Made by a program: the position numbers and the translations under genes
Source: Candidatus Dormiibacterota bacterium
GTDB lineage: Bacteria; Chloroflexota; Dormibacteria; Aeolococcales; Aeolococcaceae
DNA: 11,630 nucleotides
Assembly: GCA_003136295.1 (NCBI GenBank)
Contig: PLDZ01000116.1
Span: 6,491-18,120, forward strand
Direction of reading: 5' to 3'
The notes under the pieces: model-generated
Told to the model about the DNA's origin: nothing
Seen by the model: the letters and a program-made list of their open reading frames with translations, nothing else
Database searches by the model: none
Part shown: positions 1-7,173 of the stretch, piece after piece
How positions within the stretch are numbered: the first letter of the stretch is position 1
How the letters are laid out: every line of letters starts with the position of its first letter

Positions 1-530
1 CCGTTGTGCACCATCTTGACGAAATGTCCGGCGCCGGGAGGCCCGACGTGGAGGAACCCGTCACGCGGCGCCAGGGTCGTGAAGATCGGGCGCCAGTGAT
101 CGACCGTCTCCTGCTCGCCGCCGGCCATGAGGCAGTACCCGACCTGCAGTCCCCAGATGCCGCCGCTCGTTCCGGCGTCGATGAAGCCGATGCCGCGCTC
201 GGCACTGCTTGTAGCGCGCGCGATTGAGTCGTGGTAGTTGCTGTTGCCCCCGTCGATGATCGTGTCACCGTTCTCGAGCAGCGATTGGAGCGCGGCCACG
301 GTGTCGTCGGTCACCTTCCCCGAGGGCACCATGATCCAGACGCCGCGCGGCTTGTCGAGGGCCGCGATGAGCTCATCGATGCTTGCCGTCGTGGTCGCCC
401 CGAACGCCTCGACGCTCGCGCGCGCATCCGGGTTCGGATCGTATGCCACGACCGCGTGGTCACCGTCGCGACGGAGGCGGTGCACCATGTTGGCGCCCAT
501 CCTGCCGAGCCCGACAAAGCCGATCTGCAT
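1..530 (-). CDS. gnd: 6-phosphogluconate dehydrogenase, short decarboxylating form (partial, C-terminus outside window)
   Basis: Oxidatively decarboxylates 6-phosphogluconate to ribulose-5-phosphate, the last oxidative step of the cytosolic pentose phosphate pathway. Only the first 176 residues lie in the window; the rest runs off the left edge. Visible: the nucleotide-binding glycine motif GLGRMGANM (residues 7-15), an Asp at the end of the second strand (D31, in AYDPNPD), the substrate motif DGGNSNYHDS (93-102), TSGGIWGL (121-128) and the catalytic GHFVKMVHN (168-176) with K172. The TSGGIWGLQVGYCLMAGG segment matches the roughly 300-residue short form, not the 470-residue form. D31, where NADP enzymes usually carry Asn-Arg, suggests NAD preference (inference). 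The ATG has an AAGGA ribosome site about 8 bases upstream. It lies 30 bases after the tal-pgi stop on the same strand, so co-transcription is likely. Confidence 0.95.
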   Translation of the reverse strand, partial: MQIGFVGLGRMGANMVHRLRRDGDHAVVAYDPNPDARASVEAFGATTTASIDELIAALDKPRGVWIMVPSGKVTDDTVAALQSLLENGDTIIDGGNSNYHDSIARATSSAERGIGFIDAGTSGGIWGLQVGYCLMAGGEQETVDHWRPIFTTLAPRDGFLHVGPPGAGHFVKMVHN

Positions 531-560
531 GGTGCTATTCCTTCGGTGTGGCGGCTGCGT

Positions 561-3374
561 TCAGCGAGCCGCCGTGATTGCGCTGACTGCGTCGGTGAGG
601 CTGGCGAGCCCCGCATCGAGGTCGCCGGCGATGTGCACGCGCACGACGCGCCGGCCGTGGGAACGCAGTGACTGCAGGTCGCCGGCGGCCTGCGCTCGCT
701 TGAGGATCGAGAAGGTGTACGGCGCGCCCGGAATGGTCACGTCAGTCCCGTCGTCGGCGGTGATCTGTATGTATACGCCGGTGTTCGGACCGCCCTTGTG
801 CAACTGGCCGGTGCTGTGCAGGAAGCGGGGACCGAATCCGAGTGTGGTCGCGAGCCTGCGAGAGTCACGGATCGCCACCCGCAAGCGCTGCAGGGCCGCC
901 TGGTTGCTGTCGTCCGGGGTCACGTACGCCATCAACGCCACATAGTCGCCGGGATTGGCCGTGTCGAGGTGTGCGGCGAGTGCTCCTGAGGCGCTGCTGC
1001 CCGAGACGTCGCCGTAGACGCGTAGCGCGCCGTCGGTGACCGCGGGCGCCTCATCGGGGAGTGAGCCGCTCTGCTCATATTGCTGCAGGACGGCCTGGGT
1101 GTTGTCCTTCGACTCCTTGACGTTGGGCTCATCGAACGGATCAATGCCGAGATGTGCGCCTGCCACCGCGGTCGCGAACTCCCAGCGAAAGAACTCGGCG
1201 GCGAGGTCGTACTTGTCGACGAGATCGAACGTGATCACCGGATGTCCGGCACCCTTCAGCGCGGCGATGGAGCCGTCGAAGTCGGCGTCATCGCCGATGC
1301 GCAGCGCCACGAAGAGGCGGTCGTCGGAATAGACGGCCGGCGTTCCGATCGGCTCATCGCCAATCGGGATGATGCCCTTGCCCTCCTTGCCGGTGCTCTC
1401 CGCGATGAGCTGCTCCGCCCATAGCGAATAGGCATCGATCTCCTTGGGCGCGAGGATGGTGACCTTGTCGCGTCCCTGATCGTGGAGTGCGCCCATGACG
1501 GTACCGAGGCTCACACCACCGTTCTCGTCTCCCGGAACGCCGGCCATGCAGGTTCTGCGCATGTTGCCGGCACGCTCGAGCAGCAGCGCGCAGTCGATGC
1601 CGATGATCGCCGCAGGAACGAGGCCGAACATGCTCAGCGCGGAGTAGCGGCCGCCGATGTCGGGCGGGTTTTCGAACAGATGCCGGAACCCGCGCTCGCC
1701 TGCGATCTCGACAAGGGGTGTTCCCGGGTCGGTGACGGCGATGAAGTGTGAGCCGGCGTCGTCGCCGATGGCCTGGGTCAGCGCCCAGAAGTGCGCGAGG
1801 TGCGACAGCGTCTCCACTGTGGTGCCCGACTTGCTCGAGACGATGTATCCGGTTGTGGCCGGGTCGATCGCGCCGGTCACTCTGACGATCGCGAGTGGAT
1901 CGGTGGTGTCGAGCACGTGGAGTCGCGGTTGTCCGTCCGCGCTCCCGAAGGAGCTGCGCAACACCTCGGGGCAGAGGCTCGACCCGCCCATCCCGAGCAG
2001 GACGCAGTCGCGCCAGCCCGCCTCGCGCACCTCGATGGCGAGGGCCTGAAGCTCGGGGAGTCGGTCACGCATGCCGCCGATGACATCGAGCCATCCCAGA
2101 CGGTTGTTGATCACCGCGGCGTGAGCGCCGTCGCCGGGCTTCCAGAGGTTCGGGTCGCGGTGCCAGATGCGCGCGGCGGTCTCACGTGCGCTCGGTGTGT
2201 CGAGCGGTACCGCGGCCGTCCCGGTATCGAAGTGCTGCCGTTTCGCATATCCGGAACCCATCGCGTCGATCTTCTCCGCGATGCCACGGATCAGCTGGTC
2301 GTACGAATCAGCGAACTGCTTGACACCGTCATCGAGCAGTTGTTGCGTCACCGCATCCATGTCGATCCCAGCCTCGGCGAGCTGATCCATCACCGCGTGG
2401 GCGCTCGCGTAATCGGCTTTGACGGTGTCCCCTGCGACGACCCCGTGGTCCAGGAATGCTTCGATGGTCGCGGGAGGCATCGTGTCCACCGTGTCCGGGC
2501 CGATCAGCGCCTCTGCGTAGACGACATCTCGGTAGTTCGGGTTCTTGGCACTCGTGCTCGCCCAGAGTGGGCGTTGCACGTGGGCACCGGCGGCGCGCAG
2601 CGGCGCGAAGCGTTCACTGCCGAAGCGCTGTTCGAAGAGCTCATAGGCGAGCACCGCGTTGGCAATCGCGGCCTTGCCGAGCAGGCCCTCGATGAGCGCG
2701 TTGCCCGGGTCCGCCGCGAGCTTCTCCTCGAGCAGCTTGTCGACGAGCGTATCGACGCGGCTCACGAAGAAGGACGCGACCGAGTACACGTCGAGTGGCT
2801 GCCCAGCCTTGTGACGCGCCTCGAGCGCCGACATGTACTGCTCGATCACGCGATCGTGCATCGCCAGCGCGAAGATGAGCGTGACGTTCACGTTGCGGCC
2901 GTCTGCGACTGTGCGATTGATGGCCGGCATCCCCTCGAGCGTCGCGGGAATCTTGATCATGAGGTTGGGACGGTCGACCCGTTCCCACAGCGTTCGCGCG
3001 GTCGCGATGGTCGCATCGGTGTCGTGCGACAACGATGGCGGCACCTCGAGGCTCACGTACCCATCGGCACCCGACGTCCGCTCGTGGACGGGTTTGAGGA
3101 TGTCCGCGGCGTGCTGGATATCGATGATCGCGAGCTCGGTGAACACGTCATTGGGATCGTCGACCCCGGACTCGATCAACTCGCGGATCTGGTCGTCGTA
3201 GAGCGTGCCCTCGGCGATCGCCTTCTGGAAGATTGTCGGGTTGCTGGTCAGCCCGGTCACATTCTCCTTCTCGACGCGGTGTTGCAGCTGACCGGTGGTC
3301 ACGAGGTCGCGGCTGATGAAGTCGAGCCAGACCGACTGGCCGTGTTCACCGAGCTGCTGCAGGGGAGTCGTCAT
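561..3374 (-). CDS. Bifunctional transaldolase / glucose-6-phosphate isomerase
   Basis: A 937-residue fusion of two cytosolic sugar-phosphate enzymes. Residues 1-370 are a transaldolase: GLTSNPTIF (41-49), VSLEVPP (107-113), the Schiff-base lysine K141 in NLMIKIPAT, and NVTLIF (163-168). This half moves a dihydroxyacetone unit between sedoheptulose-7-phosphate and glyceraldehyde-3-phosphate. Residues 400-937 are a phosphoglucose isomerase of the SIS fold: GMGGSSLCPEV (461-471), SKSGTTVET (514-522), GGRYSALS (574-581), EQLIAESTGKEGKG (654-667), FDEPNVKESK (747-756) and HSTGQLHKGG (853-862). It interconverts fructose- and glucose-6-phosphate. Both halves keep the motifs expected of active enzymes. 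The linker around 370-400 is polar. The ATG abuts the tkt stop (TGAATG) with GGAGG 8 bases upstream, which suggests translational coupling. This fusion is an annotated family in some bacteria, so it is uncommon but not new. Confidence 0.96.
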   Translation of the reverse strand: MTTPLQQLGEHGQSVWLDFISRDLVTTGQLQHRVEKENVTGLTSNPTIFQKAIAEGTLYDDQIRELIESGVDDPNDVFTELAIIDIQHAADILKPVHERTSGADGYVSLEVPPSLSHDTDATIATARTLWERVDRPNLMIKIPATLEGMPAINRTVADGRNVNVTLIFALAMHDRVIEQYMSALEARHKAGQPLDVYSVASFFVSRVDTLVDKLLEEKLAADPGNALIEGLLGKAAIANAVLAYELFEQRFGSERFAPLRAAGAHVQRPLWASTSAKNPNYRDVVYAEALIGPDTVDTMPPATIEAFLDHGVVAGDTVKADYASAHAVMDQLAEAGIDMDAVTQQLLDDGVKQFADSYDQLIRGIAEKIDAMGSGYAKRQHFDTGTAAVPLDTPSARETAARIWHRDPNLWKPGDGAHAAVINNRLGWLDVIGGMRDRLPELQALAIEVREAGWRDCVLLGMGGSSLCPEVLRSSFGSADGQPRLHVLDTTDPLAIVRVTGAIDPATTGYIVSSKSGTTVETLSHLAHFWALTQAIGDDAGSHFIAVTDPGTPLVEIAGERGFRHLFENPPDIGGRYSALSMFGLVPAAIIGIDCALLLERAGNMRRTCMAGVPGDENGGVSLGTVMGALHDQGRDKVTILAPKEIDAYSLWAEQLIAESTGKEGKGIIPIGDEPIGTPAVYSDDRLFVALRIGDDADFDGSIAALKGAGHPVITFDLVDKYDLAAEFFRWEFATAVAGAHLGIDPFDEPNVKESKDNTQAVLQQYEQSGSLPDEAPAVTDGALRVYGDVSGSSASGALAAHLDTANPGDYVALMAYVTPDDSNQAALQRLRVAIRDSRRLATTLGFGPRFLHSTGQLHKGGPNTGVYIQITADDGTDVTIPGAPYTFSILKRAQAAGDLQSLRSHGRRVVRVHIAGDLDAGLASLTDAVSAITAAR

Positions 3375-5267
3375 TCAGCCGGCCTCCGCGGCAGCGCCCA
3401 CGAGGATGTTCACCGCGGCGACGATGGCGTCGGCATCGATCCCGGCGGCGGCCATCAACTCCTCCGGGCTGGCCGATCCGGGCAGGCTGCGAACCGCGAG
3501 ATGGGCGACGCGCGGCGGGTTCTCCTCGAGCGCGAGTGCCTCCATCACAGCCGCGCCAAGCCCACCCTCCGGGTAGTGGTCTTCGACGACGACCAGACGT
3601 CCGGCGGTGGCGTCGCTGGCCTCACGCAAGGTCGCGACGTCGATCGGCTTCACCGAATAGAGATCGATGACGCGACAGGAGGTGCCGCTGCTCGACAACC
3701 GTTCGGCCGCGGCGATGCAGGCATGCAGCGTCACTCCGGCACCGATGAGTGTGACCACGTCGTCGGTGGACTGACGAACCACCTTGGAGCCGCCGATCGG
3801 AAACTCCTCGTCATTCTCGTAGAGGACCGGGTATGCACCGCGCGTGGTGCGGATATAGCTGATGCCGTCGAGATCGGCCATCTGCGCGACGAGTTTTGCC
3901 GCCGACACCGCGTCACTCGGATACAGCACCGTCGAGGTGTGCACCGCGCGCATCGCCGCGATGTCCTCGAGCGCCATCTGGGAAGGGCCGTCGGCGCCGA
4001 TCTCACAGCCCGCGTGTGACCCTGACAGACGGATGTTCACCTGGGAAACGCCCGCCATCCGGACGAAGTCGTAGGCGCGAGAGAGGAAGGCCGCGAACGT
4101 GGAAGCGAACGGGACATAGCCGCGCACGGACAGACCCACCGCGCTCGCGACCATCTGCTGTTCTGCGATGAACATCTCGAAGAACCGGTCCGGATACGCG
4201 TTCTTGAATTCGTCGGCGTGGGTGGAGTTGCTCACCTCGCCGTCGAGGGCCACGACGTCGTGACGAGCCCCGAGCGCGCGCAGCGTGTCGCCGTATGCCT
4301 TGCGGGTCGCGATCTTGTCGCCGACGTTGTACGACGGCAGAGTCACCGCCGTGTCGGTGGCCTTTGACGATGCGGACTCGAGGGCCTCGGGTGGCCGGAC
4401 GTCGATGCGCAGGTCACGCTCCCCGCCCAGCTCCGCAATCGCCTTCTCGGCCAGCTCGGGGGGCAGCGCCTTGCCGTGCCAGCCGTCCTTGTTCTCGATC
4501 TCCTTGAAGCCCTTGCCCTTGATGGTCCGGGCGATCACCACGCTCGGGCGGTCCCCGTCCGAGCGCGCCGAGGACAGCGCCTCATCGATCTCGGTGAGGT
4601 CGTGGCCGTCGATGACGATGGCCCTGCATCCGAAGGCTTCGACGCGGCGCCGGTAGATATCCAGATCCCACTCGAACTCCGTGGGTCCCCGCTGGCCGAG
4701 GCGGTTCACGTCGAAGATGGCGGTGAGGTTGGAGAGGCCGTAATGCCCAGCCTTGTCGAGCGCCTCCCAGATGGATCCCTCTGCGAGCTCGCTGTCGCCG
4801 CAGAGCACCCAGACGTGGAAGGGGAGACGGTCGAGGTACCTGCCAGCGAGGGCCACGCCAACTGCCACCGCCAGCCCCTGCCCGAGTGAGCCCGTGGCGA
4901 CGTCGACCCAGGGGATGATCGGCGTGGGGTGGCCCTGGAGCCTGGAGCCGAAGGTGCGGTAGGTCATCAACTCGTGGTCGGTGACCGCGCCGACCGCCTT
5001 GTACAGGCCATACAGAAGGGGCGAGGCGTGGCCCTTGGAGAAGATCAGGTGGTCGTTGTTGGCCAGCTCGGGGCGCTCAAAGTCATAGCGGAGATGGCGG
5101 GCGGCGAGCACGGCGATCAGGTCCGCGGCAGACATGCTCGATGTTGGATGTCCCGAACCGGCTTTGGTGCTGGCGCGGATTCCGTCGACGCGGATCTGCT
5201 GAGCGACCTCACCCACGAAATCGAGCGAAGGAAGCGTGCCTGTCTCGATGCTGCCGGTCACCGCCAT
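3375..5267 (-). CDS. tkt: Transketolase, short animal-like type
   Basis: Thiamine-diphosphate enzyme that transfers two-carbon ketol units between pentose phosphate pathway sugars in the cytosol. With the start chosen here it has 630 residues. The ThDP and substrate histidines sit in GSGHP (37-41) and FSKGHAS (76-82). GSLGQGLAVAVG (126-137) and GDSELAEGSIWEA (157-169) form the ThDP/metal region, followed by NRLGQ. The second half has the catalytic Glu, E369, in FIAEQQMVASAVG, then GADGPSQMALEDIAAMR (424-440), and a C-terminal domain with VEDHYPEGGLG (561-571). Length and motif wording resemble the roughly 620-residue animal enzyme more than the roughly 660-700-residue E. coli type. The ATG at 5267 has GGAGG 8 bases upstream. 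The frame is open for 33 more codons to 5366, but that stretch has no recognisable transketolase sequence. First gene of a run with tal-pgi and gnd. Confidence 0.96.
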   Translation of the reverse strand: MAVTGSIETGTLPSLDFVGEVAQQIRVDGIRASTKAGSGHPTSSMSAADLIAVLAARHLRYDFERPELANNDHLIFSKGHASPLLYGLYKAVGAVTDHELMTYRTFGSRLQGHPTPIIPWVDVATGSLGQGLAVAVGVALAGRYLDRLPFHVWVLCGDSELAEGSIWEALDKAGHYGLSNLTAIFDVNRLGQRGPTEFEWDLDIYRRRVEAFGCRAIVIDGHDLTEIDEALSSARSDGDRPSVVIARTIKGKGFKEIENKDGWHGKALPPELAEKAIAELGGERDLRIDVRPPEALESASSKATDTAVTLPSYNVGDKIATRKAYGDTLRALGARHDVVALDGEVSNSTHADEFKNAYPDRFFEMFIAEQQMVASAVGLSVRGYVPFASTFAAFLSRAYDFVRMAGVSQVNIRLSGSHAGCEIGADGPSQMALEDIAAMRAVHTSTVLYPSDAVSAAKLVAQMADLDGISYIRTTRGAYPVLYENDEEFPIGGSKVVRQSTDDVVTLIGAGVTLHACIAAAERLSSSGTSCRVIDLYSVKPIDVATLREASDATAGRLVVVEDHYPEGGLGAAVMEALALEENPPRVAHLAVRSLPGSASPEELMAAAGIDADAIVAAVNILVGAAAEAG

Positions 5268-5275
5268 AGGATCGA

Positions 5276-5280
5276 CCTCC
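5276..5280 (-). promoter_or_regulatory. Ribosome binding site that sets the tkt start
   Basis: GGAGG on the minus strand, 8 bases before the ATG at 5267. It favours this start over the upstream in-frame ATG codons at 5345 and 5366, and the protein begins close to the expected family N-terminus from here. Confidence 0.8.
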
Positions 5281-5357
5281 GTTAAGCCTTCTGAACTTGA
5301 ATCATGCCGCGAGCGACCCATGCGGCGCGGTGGGGTATTGGTCATGGCCGCATGGGG

Positions 5358-5363
5358 TACAGT
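5358..5363 (+). promoter_or_regulatory. Possible -10 box for tRNA-Arg
   Basis: TACAGT, which fits the actinobacterial TANNNT pattern, ends 14 bases before the mature tRNA 5' end and so implies a leader of about 7 bases. TTGGTC at 5338-5343 could be a -35, but the 14-base gap is too short for a normal promoter, so the -35 is not supported. Confidence 0.35.
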
Positions 5364-5377
5364 CACGGCTCTGACGC

Positions 5378-5455
<78 letters not shown>

Positions 5456-5499
5456 GACCCCCATTTCGTATTCAGGATTGGGGCAGTGCGGGGGTGCGA

Positions 5500-6375
5500 C
5501 TAGGCGTCGTACGCGCGGGGGTCGAAGTCACTTCGTCGCTCAGTGTCGTGCGGCTGCGGCGACGCGCGGCCGGTGAGGCGGACATCAGTCTCCTCCGCGC
5601 CAGATTCCTGGACCCTATCCCGGATGTCGCGCAGTGTCGAAATGAGCTGGGTGACGTCGCGTTCCAGCACAGAGGTCATTCGGATGTCCGTCGCGCGCCG
5701 CGGTGGCTCCTCGGACGAGAGCCGGGGGTCCCACGCTCCGGCCCACGGCGGTGCGTCAGTGCCCCGCTCCCAGACGTCCGGAGGATCGGCGGTGCGCAGG
5801 TTGAATCGGTAGCGGTTGCCGAATTGGTCACCGCAGTATGCGGTGAGGTTGGCAGCCGGATGGTCACCCACCACCGCCGAGCCAGGGTCGAGATATCCGT
5901 GTGACTTACCGACAAAGAGCATGTTGTGCAACGGTCCGGGCTCGAAGACGTCGCCCTGCGCCAGATGAAGCGCTCCGCTGAAGCCATTCACTTCAGCGCC
6001 GGCCGAGCGGTAGAGGCTACCGCCGGAAAGCATCCACACAACCAGGTTGAGCGCCGGCCCGTTTCCGACATTGCGAACCCGAACCGCGGCCCACGGCTGG
6101 TCACGGACACCCAGCGGGGGCTCGTCGAGCAGGATGAGCAGAGGCCTGCTGGCGAACGCGCGATTCTCGTGCGCCGTCTCCGCCAGCGCTCGCGCCCCGA
6201 CATCCTGCTGAGCGGACGCCTCGAGCAACGCTGCGTTGCCGTCCAGCAGCTGTCGCATTGCCGTATCCAGGCGTCTGGTGTGCCGTATCCACAGGACGAA
6301 CGCCATCGCCACCGCGATCAGCACCAACACGACGGCGGATGCCGTAATCGTCTGGACGATGAGAGTCCAGTCCAT
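5500..6375 (-). CDS. Membrane-anchored protein of unknown function (291 aa)
   Basis: I do not recognise this gene. One N-terminal transmembrane helix (about residues 7-29) is followed by IRHTRR; by the positive-inside rule the C-terminal body would face the cytoplasm. Residues 35-70 are polar and Ala/Leu-rich and could be helical. A probable beta-rich domain follows from about 77 to 200, containing AVRVRNVGNGPALNLVVW, a phrase common in uncharacterised membrane proteins, and TAYCGDQFGNRYRFNL. The last 80 residues are rich in Pro, Arg, Asp and Glu and look disordered. No catalytic motif is apparent. No Shine-Dalgarno site precedes the ATG; a TAGACT box 8 bases upstream suggests a leaderless transcript. 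It stands alone, convergent with tRNA-Arg and divergent from the VOC gene. The reading frame has codon bias like its neighbours, so it is probably real. Confidence 0.8.
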   Translation of the reverse strand: MDWTLIVQTITASAVVLVLIAVAMAFVLWIRHTRRLDTAMRQLLDGNAALLEASAQQDVGARALAETAHENRAFASRPLLILLDEPPLGVRDQPWAAVRVRNVGNGPALNLVVWMLSGGSLYRSAGAEVNGFSGALHLAQGDVFEPGPLHNMLFVGKSHGYLDPGSAVVGDHPAANLTAYCGDQFGNRYRFNLRTADPPDVWERGTDAPPWAGAWDPRLSSEEPPRRATDIRMTSVLERDVTQLISTLRDIRDRVQESGAEETDVRLTGRASPQPHDTERRSDFDPRAYDA

Positions 6376-6383
6376 ACGTTCGC

Positions 6384-6389
6384 AGTCTA
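6384..6389 (-). promoter_or_regulatory. Possible -10 box for the 291-aa gene (leaderless)
   Basis: TAGACT on the minus strand, with 8 bases between it and the ATG at 6375. Transcription would begin at or next to the A of the start codon, which fits the absence of a ribosome site. No good -35 is visible at the usual spacing, as is often the case with actinobacterial promoters. Confidence 0.4.
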
Positions 6390-6513
6390 GCCACCGGTGG
6401 TGCCGTTTGTGGGATCGGCGCGTTTGACCTTATGGGGCGGTGCCGGCGTGGCCCGCATCTCGCCGTCCACCCCGTGTACTACTGGATGCACGCAACCCGA
6501 AGCAACAGCTCAC

Positions 6514-6518
6514 GGAGG
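6514..6518 (+). promoter_or_regulatory. Ribosome binding site that sets a TTG start
   Basis: GGAGG lies 10 bases before TTG at 6529. It decides the start of the VOC gene: the in-frame ATG at 6397 would add 44 residues that do not look like the family and would reach back toward the divergent promoter region. Confidence 0.7.
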
Positions 6519-6528
6519 TCGAAGCAGA

Positions 6529-6969
6529 TTGGACGTCCAGTTCGTAGCGAGCATCGCCCCGATCGTGCGAGATGCTGACGCAACTCGCTTGTTCTACCAG
6601 GACGCTTTGGGCTTGTCCTTTGAGGGCGACGAGGGCGGATACCTGTTCACCCACAAGCTGGAAGGGACGAAACACTTCGGGTTGTGGCCACTTTCGGAAG
6701 CAGCGAGCGCCTGCTTCGGCACCACCGAATGGCCCGCTGACATCCCGATCCCCCAGGCGAGCATGGAGTTCGAGGTTGCCGACGTCGCGGCCGCGGCCGC
6801 CGAACTCACGGCCAAGGGTTATCGGCTCATCCACGAGGCGCGCACGGAGCCGTGGAGTCAGATCACTGCTCGACTGTTGAGCCCCGAGGGCTTGCTCGTC
6901 GCCGTCTGCTACACCCCCTTGTTCCACGAGCCCCACACAGCCGCTGACAGCCCGCTGGTGTCGATGTAA
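6529..6969 (+). CDS. VOC-fold (glyoxalase/bleomycin-resistance superfamily) protein
   Basis: A 146-residue protein with the two-module VOC fold. Module one begins with FVASIAPIVRDADATRLFYQ, followed by the family signature FYQDALGL (22-29). Module two runs about 79-127, with MEFEVADVAAAAAEL and the closing SPEGLLVAV (118-126). The usual metal ligands are not evident: there is no His in the first strand, and the position of the final Glu in the common DPDGNxxE motif is Ala. It is therefore unlikely to be a classical glyoxalase I and may bind a small molecule or use another mechanism. The substrate cannot be told from the sequence. The start is TTG, chosen because of GGAGG at 6514-6518 and because the family motif begins right after it. 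It is divergent from the 291-residue gene and followed by a small hairpin with a T run. Confidence 0.85.
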   Translation: MDVQFVASIAPIVRDADATRLFYQDALGLSFEGDEGGYLFTHKLEGTKHFGLWPLSEAASACFGTTEWPADIPIPQASMEFEVADVAAAAAELTAKGYRLIHEARTEPWSQITARLLSPEGLLVAVCYTPLFHEPHTAADSPLVSM

Positions 6970-6982
6970 CCGATGCCTTTTT
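6957..6982 (+). terminator. Possible intrinsic terminator overlapping the VOC stop codon
   Basis: GGTGTCG (6957-6963) pairs with CGATGCC (6971-6977) over 7 bases, two of them G-T, around a 7-base loop. TTTTT follows immediately (6978-6982). The TAA stop lies in the loop. The stem is weak for a high-GC genome, so this is a tentative call. Confidence 0.4.
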
Positions 6983-7017
6983 CGGGTTTGGATCGTCGCC
7001 ACCCGTGACCCTGCGTA

Positions 7018-7047
7018 CGCCTCGCCATGGCCAGGGTTTGCGAGGCG
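7018..7047. repeat. 8-bp perfect inverted repeat between genes
   Basis: CGCCTCGC (7018-7025) and GCGAGGCG (7040-7047) are perfect reverse complements around a 14-base loop, in the 204-base gap between the VOC and PLDc_N genes. No T run follows on the plus strand. It could be a back-up terminator for the gene upstream or a protein-binding palindrome. Confidence 0.45.
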
Positions 7048-7173
7048 GGGAAACGACACGGCGAACTCCTTGATAGAACTGGCAGACGCCCTGGCCGCAG
7101 CACGTCCGTAAGCGGAGCCGCTCGTCTCGGTGGGTCCTCTCGATTCGCCCTAAGCTGATGGGATGCGAGGTCA

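Noticed and set aside
1791..4019. 742-codon open frame on the plus strand across the tkt and tal-pgi region
   Set aside because: It is antisense to two strongly supported enzymes. It is rich in Arg, Asp, His and Val with no family motif, as expected when GC-biased third positions suppress stops on the opposite strand.
5268..5366. 33-codon N-terminal extension of tkt
   Set aside because: No family-like sequence and no ribosome site, whereas GGAGG sits 8 bases before the ATG at 5267.
5457..5495. Inverted repeat ACCCCC/GGGGGT between tRNA-Arg and the convergent gene
   Set aside because: Only 6 bp with a 27-base loop and no T run on either side; too weak to call a terminator.
6430..7059. 209-codon minus-strand frame over the VOC gene
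   Set aside because: Antisense shadow with no motif, and the plus-strand frame is a clear VOC protein.
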